12,218 nucleotides of DNA from assembly GCA_021160985.1 (NCBI GenBank), contig JAGHBN010000192.1, forward strand, positions 1-12,218, given 5' to 3'. Each line of letters begins with the position of its first letter. Within the stretch, counting starts at the first letter, position 1. Position numbers and translations under genes: made by a program. The notes under the pieces were generated by a model. It did not search any database. It worked only from the letters and a program-made list of their open reading frames with translations, and was not told the DNA's origin. Positions 6,656 through 12,175 of the stretch are shown in pieces. Source of the DNA: Thermococcus sp. Its GTDB lineage: Archaea > Methanobacteriota_B > Thermococci > Thermococcales > Thermococcaceae.

Positions 6656-6696
6656 TGTTCCAATTTAGGAACAAAATTTTATAAATTTTGGAACAA
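6656..6696 (+). promoter_or_regulatory. Repeat-built promoter/operator of the ECF S-component gene
   Basis: Three related half-sites surround the TATA box. TGTTCC (6656-6661) and GGAACA (6668-6673) form an inverted repeat with a 6-base spacer. GGAACAA recurs as a direct repeat at 6668-6674 and 6690-6696, exactly 22 bp apart, two helical turns. Between them lies CAAAATTT-TAT-AAATTTTG (6672-6690), a perfect 8-3-8 palindrome holding the TATA box TTTATAAAT (6678-6686). A bound repressor would block TBP directly. Vitamin uptake genes are usually repressed by their vitamin or cofactor; the archaeal riboflavin regulator RbkR is a candidate if the transporter is RibU-like, which is speculation. Confidence 0.6.
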
Positions 6697-6704
6697 TTTC
6701 TCCG

Positions 6705-7304
6705 ATGGTGGTGCAGGTGAGAATGAGTCCGAGAGAGATAGCTGTGGCTGGGATGATGCTGGGCCTTTCGCTCATGCTTGAAGTGGTCCCGATAGAGATG
6801 CCCACCATGTGGGGCATGAAGATAGACCTCGTCGCCGTGCCGATAATAGTTACCTACTTTCTCCTCGGCCTTCGTGGGGGTCTAAGCACGGTTTTCCTGA
6901 TGTTTCTTGGACTCGGCATGGTTTCACCGGCCGGATGGCTTGGGGCTTTCATGAAGGCGAGTGCTACGCTGTCAATGGTGATAGGCTTAGAACTCGCGAG
7001 AAGACTGACCCGCGTTGAGTTTGAGGAAGCCCCATCGGGACTCTTTAAGTTCGCGGTTCTGGGGTATCTCCTGGGGATCGCGGTCAGAATCCCGCTCATG
7101 GTGGCGTTCAACTACTACTTTGCCATTGAGATGTTCCTCGGAATACCGCACGAGCAGGTGGTTGAGGCCGTTGAAAAGTGGACGGGAGTCCCCTTCTGGG
7201 TGGCGATAGGCCTGCCGAACGCGATTCAGGGGGCGATAGACGTTTTTGTGAGCGCGACACTTCTTGGGCCACTCCTAAGGAGAGTTCCTCACTTCTTTGA
7301 GTAG
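6705..7304 (+). CDS. ECF transporter S component, RibU-like
   Basis: A 199-residue integral membrane protein with about six hydrophobic segments, the standard size of a substrate-binding S component of an energy-coupling-factor vitamin importer. The segment MKIDLVAVPIIVTYFLLG near residues 35-52, followed by LRGGL, matches the lKlDlsdiPil-G-llGplaG pattern I know from riboflavin-type (RibU/FmnP) S components. It would capture a vitamin outside and deliver it with the shared EcfA/EcfT module, which is not in this window. Riboflavin is the best guess, but other vitamins are possible. The start is uncertain. ATG 6705 coincides with the predicted transcription start (leaderless). ATG 6723 (MSPREIAV) has AGGTGA just upstream and a GGTGGTG further back. 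The 3' end overlaps the opposite-strand C5-epimerase gene by 30 bases. Confidence 0.82.
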   Translation: MVVQVRMSPREIAVAGMMLGLSLMLEVVPIEMPTMWGMKIDLVAVPIIVTYFLLGLRGGLSTVFLMFLGLGMVSPAGWLGAFMKASATLSMVIGLELARRLTRVEFEEAPSGLFKFAVLGYLLGIAVRIPLMVAFNYYFAIEMFLGIPHEQVVEAVEKWTGVPFWVAIGLPNAIQGAIDVFVSATLLGPLLRRVPHFFE

Positions 7305-8840
7305 TTTTTCAATGTCTTCTGGTTTTTCTCCCCTCTCCTTCAGATAGCCGTTCCATTTCTCCGCGTATCTGAGGAACTCATAGTCTCCGGTTCTTGCGTA
7401 GAGCCAGACTAGGAGTCTTATGTGAAGGCGATGGTAGAAGAGGCTGGAGGAGTTGTAGATGCTGGCGTACCTGCTCCAGTTCCCGGTGTCAAAATCTGGT
7501 AGGGCCCGTTTAACGCTCATGGCCCCCGTCCAGAAGAGGTCGTAGGCCCTCTCGTCTTTGGTGGCCTCCCAGTAGTAATAGAGGCCCTGGAGGGCTATTA
7601 TGTGTCCGTTCAGGACGAGTTGCTCCGGGTAGTAATTGTACTCAAGGTACCAGGGCCCATATTTGGTTTGAATGACGAAGCCGTTCCTTTCTAGGGGCAG
7701 TTCAAAGGAGTTCAGGAGGAGCTTGGCAGTTTGGAGATAGCTTTCCTCCCCGGTGGTGTTGTACGCGAGGGCGTAGAGCCCGGCCCCCAGGCCCTGGGCA
7801 TAGCCGGAAACCCACGGGATGCTGGCGTTCTGGAAGTGGAAGTACACGGGGAAGAGGGCATACTCGGTTGTCTGGTACTTCCCGTATTCGATGAAATCTT
7901 GGAGTTCCCGCAGAATTTCAACGGCCACGTCGGGGCGTCCTCTCTCAAAATACACGTGTGCCCAGTGGAGTGCCGAAACGGGGTACAGGTTAAACCCTCT
8001 CCCGCGGTAGTAGACAAAGGGCATACTGCTCTTTATGGGCCCATCTGTGACTTTAATGGCTCCGTAATATGGAGATTCGTTCGAGAAGACGAGTGTAAGA
8101 TCTTTTCTTCCCGGTTCGCTGAAAGTGGAGTAGTAATAATCGGTGGCTGTGAGGTCAAGGACGTAGGTCTTGAGGGCCGTGTCGGTCAGCTTTCCGGATT
8201 TCTCGAGGAAGGAGATCATCTTGATGTGATAGCTTAAGTCCCTGTAGGCCAGAAGATAGCTCAAATTTCCGGTTTTCTTCCACAGCCCCATGTATTTCTC
8301 CCTCAGTTCCCTGTTTATTTTCAGCTCTTCCGTGGTGTTGGCCCTTTTCAAGGCCTTTTCGAGGAGGGGCGCATCCTCAAGGAGAAACGTGTCTGGGACG
8401 TCCTCGCCTATGACGCCGCTTAGCTGTGGGTCGGGTTTTATCACAAAGACCCCGGGTTTATGGATGAGGGTGAGCATGACCAGATAGCTTTTTCCTCCTT
8501 CTGTTTCCAGGGAAAAGTCGCCTGTAGCGTTGAACCTAACCCCTTTCCAGTTCGTGACCTCTCCACTTGCCCGAAGATGAATACGGCCAGATTCCCCGCT
8601 GTACGCCAAAACAGGGACGTCTGTCTCGTTTATCCTGGCGTTGTTTACCGTTATATTAAAAATAGCGGCCTCAAAAACAGCATTTTCCTCTTTGAGCATG
8701 ACGTAGACTTGGACATCATCGGATTTCCGTGTTTTTGAATAGGGGCTCTCCCCTGGTGGGATTTTTCCGGAGAGGATGATTCCGGAGACGATTATTAGGA
8801 GGAGGATGAGTATTACTAATATGCGCGTGTTTTTCCCCAT
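7275..8840 (-). CDS. Membrane-anchored D-glucuronyl C5-epimerase family protein
   Basis: A 521-residue protein. Residues about 7-23 form one hydrophobic segment after a short positive N-terminus, a signal anchor, so the rest should lie outside the cell. Residues about 280-480 match the C5-epim_C (heparosan-N-sulfate-glucuronate 5-epimerase C-terminal) pattern: YPVSALHWA, WVSGYAQGLGAG (343-354), YLEY then VLNGH (409-413), a GLYYYWEAT helix, FDTGNWSRY (450-458), and FYHRLH (468-473). That domain is an alpha/alpha-barrel that inverts C5 of uronic acids in polymers. The N-terminal 270 residues look like beta-rich, family-specific sequence. About ten N-x-S/T sequons fit an N-glycosylated surface protein. 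Role in a surface polysaccharide is inference. I chose ATG 8840, preceded by GTGAG; a GTG at 8849 is part of that site. Confidence 0.8.
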   Translation of the reverse strand: MGKNTRILVILILLLIIVSGIILSGKIPPGESPYSKTRKSDDVQVYVMLKEENAVFEAAIFNITVNNARINETDVPVLAYSGESGRIHLRASGEVTNWKGVRFNATGDFSLETEGGKSYLVMLTLIHKPGVFVIKPDPQLSGVIGEDVPDTFLLEDAPLLEKALKRANTTEELKINRELREKYMGLWKKTGNLSYLLAYRDLSYHIKMISFLEKSGKLTDTALKTYVLDLTATDYYYSTFSEPGRKDLTLVFSNESPYYGAIKVTDGPIKSSMPFVYYRGRGFNLYPVSALHWAHVYFERGRPDVAVEILRELQDFIEYGKYQTTEYALFPVYFHFQNASIPWVSGYAQGLGAGLYALAYNTTGEESYLQTAKLLLNSFELPLERNGFVIQTKYGPWYLEYNYYPEQLVLNGHIIALQGLYYYWEATKDERAYDLFWTGAMSVKRALPDFDTGNWSRYASIYNSSSLFYHRLHIRLLVWLYARTGDYEFLRYAEKWNGYLKERGEKPEDIEKLLKEVRNSP

Positions 8841-8870
8841 ATTACTCACAGTTAAAATAAAGGGTAGGGG

Positions 8871-8883
8871 GTTTTAAAGTTTT
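8871..8883 (-). promoter_or_regulatory. TATA box of the C5-epimerase gene
   Basis: AAAACTTTAAAAC on the minus strand, about 35 bases upstream of ATG 8840. It begins just after the pyrI stop codon (8886-8888), so the epimerase gene has its own promoter although it follows the pyr operon in the same direction. Confidence 0.55.
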
Positions 8884-8885
8884 CT

Positions 8886-9341
8886 TCAGAGATTCCGTAG
8901 TATTTCATCTTCTTCCATCGTCCTCTCGCAGTAGTGGCAGCGCACCTTGAGGGGCTCCCTTGAGACGACGTAGAACTTTGAAACCGTGTACTCGTGGTTG
9001 CTGACGCAGTTCGGGTTGGCACAGCGGAGGATTCCGGTTATCTCGTCCGGAACCTCGACCTTGAACTTCTCGGAGACCTTGTAGTCCCGCACTATGTTGA
9101 CAGTGGCGGTCGGGGCGATGAGGGCTATCTTGTTGACTTCCTCCTCGCTCAGGAACCTGCCCTCCACCTTGACGATGTCTTTTTTTCCAAGCTTCTTGCT
9201 GTGGACGTTTGAGGCGAGGAGCAGCGCCCCTCCGTTCGGCCTGTTTAGGTGGAGTATCTCGATAACTTTAAGCCCCTTTCCGGCCGGGATGTGGTCTATA
9301 ACAGTCCCCTCTTTAATGGCTGTAACCTTAAGCTCGGCCAT
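8886..9341 (-). CDS. pyrI: Aspartate carbamoyltransferase regulatory subunit
   Basis: A 151-residue full-length PyrI. The N-terminal allosteric domain (about 1-97) begins with ELKVTAIKEGTVIDHIP and includes LNRPNGGALLLASNV, typical of the nucleotide-binding half. The C-terminal zinc domain carries Cys107-x4-Cys112 and Cys135-x2-Cys138, the four zinc ligands that hold it against the catalytic subunit. It binds CTP/ATP and tunes the first committed step of pyrimidine synthesis. ATG 9341 has a GGGGGTG ribosome binding site 6 bases upstream. That site is part of a direct repeat of the pyrB tail: about 133 bp of structured DNA lie between pyrB and this gene, where a near-contiguous pyrB-pyrI junction would be expected. 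Confidence 0.97.
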   Translation of the reverse strand: MAELKVTAIKEGTVIDHIPAGKGLKVIEILHLNRPNGGALLLASNVHSKKLGKKDIVKVEGRFLSEEEVNKIALIAPTATVNIVRDYKVSEKFKVEVPDEITGILRCANPNCVSNHEYTVSKFYVVSREPLKVRCHYCERTMEEDEILRNL

Positions 9342-9474
9342 TCAGAGCACCCCCGTAACAGCCCTTTCTTCGAAAGCGCTGGCGGAAATGATTTGGGGTC
9401 TTATCAACACTCCAAACTCTCCATGCATCCCCTCCGGAGTTTTGAAGGGGATGCACCCTCAAACTTGCTTCCAT
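9328..9474 (-). other. 48-codon ORF in the pyrB-pyrI spacer, doubtful gene
   Basis: ATG at 9474 directly follows the pyrB stop (TGA-ATG) and inherits the GGGGGTG ribosome binding site in the pyrB tail, probably the one once used by pyrI. The frame runs MEASLRVHPL and so on for 48 codons and stops 11 bases inside pyrI, reading through the pyrI start in another frame. The predicted peptide is Arg-rich and resembles nothing I know. It may be translated simply because it has a good start; function is doubtful. Confidence 0.25.
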
Positions 9475-9487
9475 TCAAAGCACCCCC
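9338..9487 (-). repeat. Structured insert between pyrB and pyrI flanked by 17-bp direct repeats
   Basis: Plus-strand CCATTCAAAGCACCCCC (9471-9487) and CCATTCAGAGCACCCCC (9338-9354) agree at 16 of 17 bases and lie 133 bp apart. On the coding strand each copy is a ribosome binding site, a TGA and an ATG: the first ends pyrB, the second precedes pyrI. Between them are two stem-loops. TGCATCCCC (9424-9432) pairs perfectly with GGGGATGCA (9447-9455) over a 14-base loop. CAGCCCTTTC (9359-9368) pairs with GAAAGCGCTG (9372-9381) over a 3-base loop with one mismatch. The simplest reading is insertion of a small mobile or REP-like element, or a duplication event, that copied the junction and so kept pyrI translatable. 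A conserved regulatory leader is the alternative. Confidence 0.6.
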
Positions 9488-10401
9488 AGCGTTAACCCGA
9501 GCAGGGCCATTCTAACAGGGACACCAGAGAAAACCTGCCTGAAGTAGAGCGCGTGCTTGCTCTTGTCAACCTCAGGGTGTATCTCGTCAACCCTTGGGAG
9601 AGGGTGCATGACCTTGAGCGTTTCCTTGGCGTTCTTGAGGACTTCGCAGTTCACCTGGTAGCTGCCCTTGACCTTGAGGTACTCCTGCTCGTCCGGGAAG
9701 CGCTCGCGCTGGATTCTGGTGACGTAGAGAACGTCCAGCCCCGGGATTGTCCCCTCAAGGTCGCTGGTCTCGTGGACTTTGACGCCCTTCTCCTGGAGCT
9801 CCTCTATGATGTGCTTCGGCATCCTCAGAAGCTCTGGAGAAATCAGGTACAGCTCCACGTTATAGAAGGCTAAGGCCTCCGCGAGGCTGTGAACGGTTCT
9901 CCCGTACTTGAGGTCGCCGAGTAGGCCGATGGTAAGGCCGTCAATCTTCCCAAAGGCGCGCTTTATCGTGTAGAGGTCGAGGAGCGTCTGGGTGGGGTGC
10001 TGGTTGCTCCCGTCGCCGGCGTTGATGACCGGTATCTCGGCCACCTCCGCCGCTAGCCTTGCGGCGCCCTCCATCGAGTGGCGTATCACTATGACGTCGC
10101 TGTACTGCTCGACCGTCTTAATGGTGTCTGCCAGGCTCTCTCCCTTCTTGACGCTCGTGCTCGATGCCGATGAGAACCCGATAACAGAGCCTCCGAGGCG
10201 GTGCATGGCGCTCTCGAAGCTCAGGCGGGTTCTCGTTGACGGTTCAAAGAAGAGCGTCGCCAGGATTTTTCCCTTCGCGTAGTCAAGAGAGCCCTTTTCG
10301 TTCAGTTCCGCCTCAAGCCTCTCGGCAACATTCAAAACAAACTCGATGTCCTCCTTCGAGAAGTCCCTAATGCTTATCACGTCGCGTCCTTTCCATTCCA
10401 T
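9475..10401 (-). CDS. pyrB: Aspartate carbamoyltransferase catalytic subunit
   Basis: A 308-residue full-length PyrB. The carbamoyl-phosphate loop FEPSTRTR covers residues 52-59. STSVKKGES (about 81-89) is the flexible loop with the lysine reaching the neighbouring active site. Arg107-His108 and HPTQ (135-138) contact carbamoyl phosphate. Arg168 in KYGRTVHS, R229 and Q231 in TRIQRERF form the aspartate site, and HPLPR (266-270) closes it. The enzyme joins carbamoyl phosphate and aspartate to N-carbamoyl aspartate in the cytoplasm, as trimers paired with PyrI. ATG 10401 is the first start; the upstream ribosome binding site is weak (GGAAGGG). The last codons and stop are copied in the repeat ahead of pyrI. 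The gene diverges from the ThiR-like gene across a 116-bp promoter region. Confidence 0.98.
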   Translation of the reverse strand: MEWKGRDVISIRDFSKEDIEFVLNVAERLEAELNEKGSLDYAKGKILATLFFEPSTRTRLSFESAMHRLGGSVIGFSSASSTSVKKGESLADTIKTVEQYSDVIVIRHSMEGAARLAAEVAEIPVINAGDGSNQHPTQTLLDLYTIKRAFGKIDGLTIGLLGDLKYGRTVHSLAEALAFYNVELYLISPELLRMPKHIIEELQEKGVKVHETSDLEGTIPGLDVLYVTRIQRERFPDEQEYLKVKGSYQVNCEVLKNAKETLKVMHPLPRVDEIHPEVDKSKHALYFRQVFSGVPVRMALLGLTLGVL

Positions 10402-10429
10402 AAGAGCCCTTCCGATGTAAAAATCGATG

Positions 10430-10442
10430 GGTTTTTAAATAT
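10430..10442 (-). promoter_or_regulatory. TATA box of the pyrBI operon
   Basis: ATATTTAAAAACC on the minus strand, centred about 35 bases upstream of the pyrB ATG. Initiation near 10410 would give a leader of about 9 bases. Confidence 0.6.
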
Positions 10443-10449
10443 TTTTTGA

Positions 10450-10461
10450 CACAAACTTGTG
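10450..10461. promoter_or_regulatory. CACAA-AC-TTGTG palindrome between divergent promoters
   Basis: A perfect 5-bp inverted repeat with a 2-base centre. It lies just upstream of the pyrB TATA box on one side and of the thiamine-regulator promoter elements on the other. The position suits an operator, perhaps for autoregulation by the HTH protein encoded next door. Short palindromes arise by chance, so this is only a candidate. Confidence 0.35.
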
Positions 10462-10480
10462 GAGCAATGTTTAAGGCCGG

Positions 10481-10490
10481 GTTTAAAATT
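10481..10490 (+). promoter_or_regulatory. TATA-like box of the ThiR-VanZ-YjbQ operon
   Basis: GTTTAAAATT lies about 30 bases upstream of ATG 10518. A second candidate, TGTTTAAGG (10469-10477), would start transcription about 12 bases earlier and leave more room for the GGGTGG ribosome binding site. The sequence does not decide between them. Confidence 0.5.
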
Positions 10491-10517
10491 CCAATAACCT
10501 GGTTTTAGGGTGGTAGT

Positions 10518-11408
10518 ATGAGGACGCCCAGCGTGTATGTGGCCGAAGAACTGATGCCTTTTCTGAGGGCCAAGATAGCTGAGAGACTTTATCGGGAGGG
10601 GATGAAGCAGTCCCAGATTGCGGGATATCTCGGCATAACTCAGGCGATGGTGAGCAAATATCTCTCCGGGAAGTATAAGGTGCCTCCGGCGGAGGTGGCC
10701 GGGAGGCTCGAAGACCTGGCTAAAGACGTGTCCTCGTTCATACTCTTCGGCGGGAGCAGGGAGGAGGCGGTTCTTCTCGTGACGAGGCGCTTGATGGAGC
10801 TCTTTCAGAACGGTTTCCTGTGCAGGTTCTACGCGGAGTACTCTGGGGTGAGCGAGGAGGCCTGCCGCTCGCTGTTCTCTATGGTTCCGAGCAGAGGGGA
10901 GGTTCTTGAGGTTCTAAACACCGCCCTAAACGAGCTCCTCAGGGAAGAAAAGTTCCCGTCCCTTATTCCGGAGGTACGGAGCAACTTCGCCTATTCCCTC
11001 CCGTCCCCGAAGAGCCCCGAGGACGTCGCGGCGATTCCTGGGAGAATAACCTCCGTCAAGGGGAAGGCCTTCGCACTACCGCCGGAGTTCGGCGCGAGCC
11101 GCTTTGTTGCAGGGATACTCGTTGGACTGGCCGAGATAAGGCCTGAAATCAGGAGCGTCCTGAACATAAGGTATGGTGATGACGTTGAGGGGGCCATCAA
11201 AAAGGCCGGCTTTAAAGTCGCGAGGGTTAAAACCGGCGGGCTGGGCGAGGACGAGGCCATTGAGAGGATAGTGGGGGTCTTCAGGAGTGATGTTTACGAC
11301 GCTGTCATTGACGAGGGCGGCCTCGGCGTTGAGCCCCTTGTCTACATCTTTGGCAGAGACCCCCTTGAAGTCGTTGAGAAGCTCAAGAGGCTGGTGGGGC
11401 ACCTTTGA
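10518..11408 (+). CDS. thiR: HTH-ThiN domain transcriptional regulator (ThiR-like)
   Basis: A 296-residue two-domain protein. Residues about 17-55 form a helix-turn-helix, with QSQIAGYLGITQAMVSKYLSG carrying the recognition helix. Residues about 135-290 are a ThiN (thiamine-phosphate synthase) fold, shown by LPPEFGASRFVAGI (188-200), RSVLNIRYGDD (212-222) and DEGGLGVEPLVYIFG (265-279). Archaeal HTH-ThiN proteins were described as ThiR, repressors sensing thiamine phosphates. Enzymatic ThiN domains, as I recall, have His in the GAS-x-H position; here it is Phe196, so the domain is probably a sensor and not an enzyme. The NIRY arginine is kept, as expected for ligand binding. ATG 10518 follows GGGTGG. 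The gene heads an operon whose last gene is YjbQ, a thiamine-linked family, supporting the assignment. Confidence 0.85.
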   Translation: MRTPSVYVAEELMPFLRAKIAERLYREGMKQSQIAGYLGITQAMVSKYLSGKYKVPPAEVAGRLEDLAKDVSSFILFGGSREEAVLLVTRRLMELFQNGFLCRFYAEYSGVSEEACRSLFSMVPSRGEVLEVLNTALNELLREEKFPSLIPEVRSNFAYSLPSPKSPEDVAAIPGRITSVKGKAFALPPEFGASRFVAGILVGLAEIRPEIRSVLNIRYGDDVEGAIKKAGFKVARVKTGGLGEDEAIERIVGVFRSDVYDAVIDEGGLGVEPLVYIFGRDPLEVVEKLKRLVGHL

Positions 11409-11689
11409 GGCGAAGGCTTCTCCTCCTCTACGTGCTCCTCCTTCTGTTTCTGAACCTGACCCCGAGGGTTCCGTCGTCGCCCGTGGCCAACGGGGATAAA
11501 CTGGCCCATTTGGTAGAATTTGCCGCTCTGGGCTTTCTTGGATGGTGCTTGTGGCCCTACCTGCTGCCCCTGCCGTTCCTCTTGGAGTTCCTCCAGCTCT
11601 TCGTCCCCGGGAGAACGTTCTCCTTCGCCGACATGGCCGCAAACCTAATAGGATTCACCCTCGGACTCATCGCGGGGTGGTTGGTATGA
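11405..11689 (+). CDS. VanZ-like small membrane protein
   Basis: A 94-residue, very hydrophobic protein with four likely membrane helices (about 3-19, 33-48, 51-66 and 77-93). It has the VanZ-like signature GDKLAHLVEFAALGFL (30-45) followed by LEFLQLFVPGRTFSFADMAANLIG (residues 60-83). The H-x-x-x-F, E-x-x-Q and R-x-x-x-x-x-D-x-x-x-N residues of the family are present. VanZ-like proteins are widespread and mostly of unknown biochemical role. The start is TTG 11405, overlapping the regulator stop as TTGA, with GGTGG 7 bases upstream; no better start exists before the family motif. It sits between a thiamine regulator and a YjbQ gene, sharing a 4-base overlap with each, so a role in the same response is possible but unproven. 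Confidence 0.8.
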   Translation: MRRRLLLLYVLLLLFLNLTPRVPSSPVANGDKLAHLVEFAALGFLGWCLWPYLLPLPFLLEFLQLFVPGRTFSFADMAANLIGFTLGLIAGWLV

Positions 11690-12099
11690 AGGTCGTGACG
11701 AAGGAGCTCCGCTTCTCCACGAGGGGTGAGATTGACCTCGTGGACATAACCCGCGACGTCGAGAGGATTGTGGAGGAGTCCGGAATAGAGAACGGACAGG
11801 TTCTCGTCTTTGTCCCCGGCGCAACGGGCGCGATAGTCACCATAGAGCACGAGTCTGGCCTTCTGGAGGACTTCAAGCGGGCCTTGAAGGAGCTGATTCC
11901 GAAGGGGAAGGACTACCTCCACGACAGGATAGACGACAACGCCCACAGCCACCTCCGCGCCACCCTGCTGGGAGCTAGCGAGTGCTTCCCAGTCGCTGAC
12001 GGCAGGCTCGTGCGCGGGACGTGGCAGCAGATTTTCTTCGTCGAGCTTGACGTCAGGCCTAGGCACAGGAGGGTAGTAGTGCAGGTCATAGGGGAGTGA
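11686..12099 (+). CDS. YjbQ family protein (UPF0047), putative secondary thiamine-phosphate synthase
   Basis: A 137-residue full-length YjbQ/UPF0047 protein. Family motifs are ATGAIVTIEHESGLLEDF (46-63), DNAHSHLRATLLG (84-96, with the conserved His-x-His), and GTWQQIFFVELDVRPRHR (111-128). Members form compact trimers. Bacterial YjbQ has been reported to have weak thiamine-phosphate synthase activity and to rescue thiE mutants, hence the common label; the main physiological substrate is uncertain. ATG 11686 overlaps the VanZ stop as ATGA and has GGGGTGG upstream. An in-frame ATG at 11542 exists, but that extension would read through the VanZ gene in another frame. Being in one operon with a ThiN-type regulator supports a thiamine connection independently. 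The stop codon lies inside the first of two downstream inverted repeats. Confidence 0.9.
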   Translation: MKVVTKELRFSTRGEIDLVDITRDVERIVEESGIENGQVLVFVPGATGAIVTIEHESGLLEDFKRALKELIPKGKDYLHDRIDDNAHSHLRATLLGASECFPVADGRLVRGTWQQIFFVELDVRPRHRRVVVQVIGE

Positions 12100-12116
12100 G
12101 AACTTCCGGTTCTCAC
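12096..12116. promoter_or_regulatory. Inverted repeat GTGAGAAC-N5-GTTCTCAC at the yjbQ stop
   Basis: Perfect 8-bp arms around TTCCG, starting within the last codons of the YjbQ gene. It contains the motif TGAGAA-N7-TTCTCA, which recurs 34 bp downstream with the same spacing. The repetition favours a protein-binding site over a simple terminator hairpin, although it could also fold in RNA. Confidence 0.5.
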
Positions 12117-12119
12117 CTC

Positions 12120-12160
12120 TTTATAAACTTTGAGAAGTGCGAGTTCTCAGGGTTTATAAA
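12120..12160. promoter_or_regulatory. 41-bp nested palindrome with TATA-like outer arms
   Basis: Outer arms TTTATAAAC (12120-12128) and GTTTATAAA (12152-12160) are perfect inverted copies. Inner arms TGAGAA (12131-12136) and TTCTCA (12144-12149) are too. Both pairs share the same centre at 12140. Each outer arm holds TTTATAAA, a TATA-like sequence. The arrangement fits a control region for the gene that begins beyond the right edge, with regulator sites close to TBP sites. Confidence 0.6.
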
Positions 12161-12175
12161 AATCCTCACGCGAAG

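Noticed and set aside
7731..8237. 168-codon plus-strand frame opposite the C5-epimerase gene
   Set aside because: Shadow of a gene with clear epimerase-domain motifs on the other strand.
9338..9487. CRISPR array
   Set aside because: Only two copies of a 17-bp sequence, at a gene junction, with no regular spacers.
11542..11685. N-terminal extension of YjbQ from an upstream in-frame ATG
   Set aside because: The extension overlaps the VanZ gene in another frame, is low in conserved features, and the ATG at 11686 has a good ribosome binding site and the ATGA overlap.
11557..12066. Long antisense frame over the VanZ and YjbQ genes
   Set aside because: It has no recognisable domain and lies opposite well-conserved YjbQ motifs. 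GC-rich archaeal genes often leave open antisense frames.
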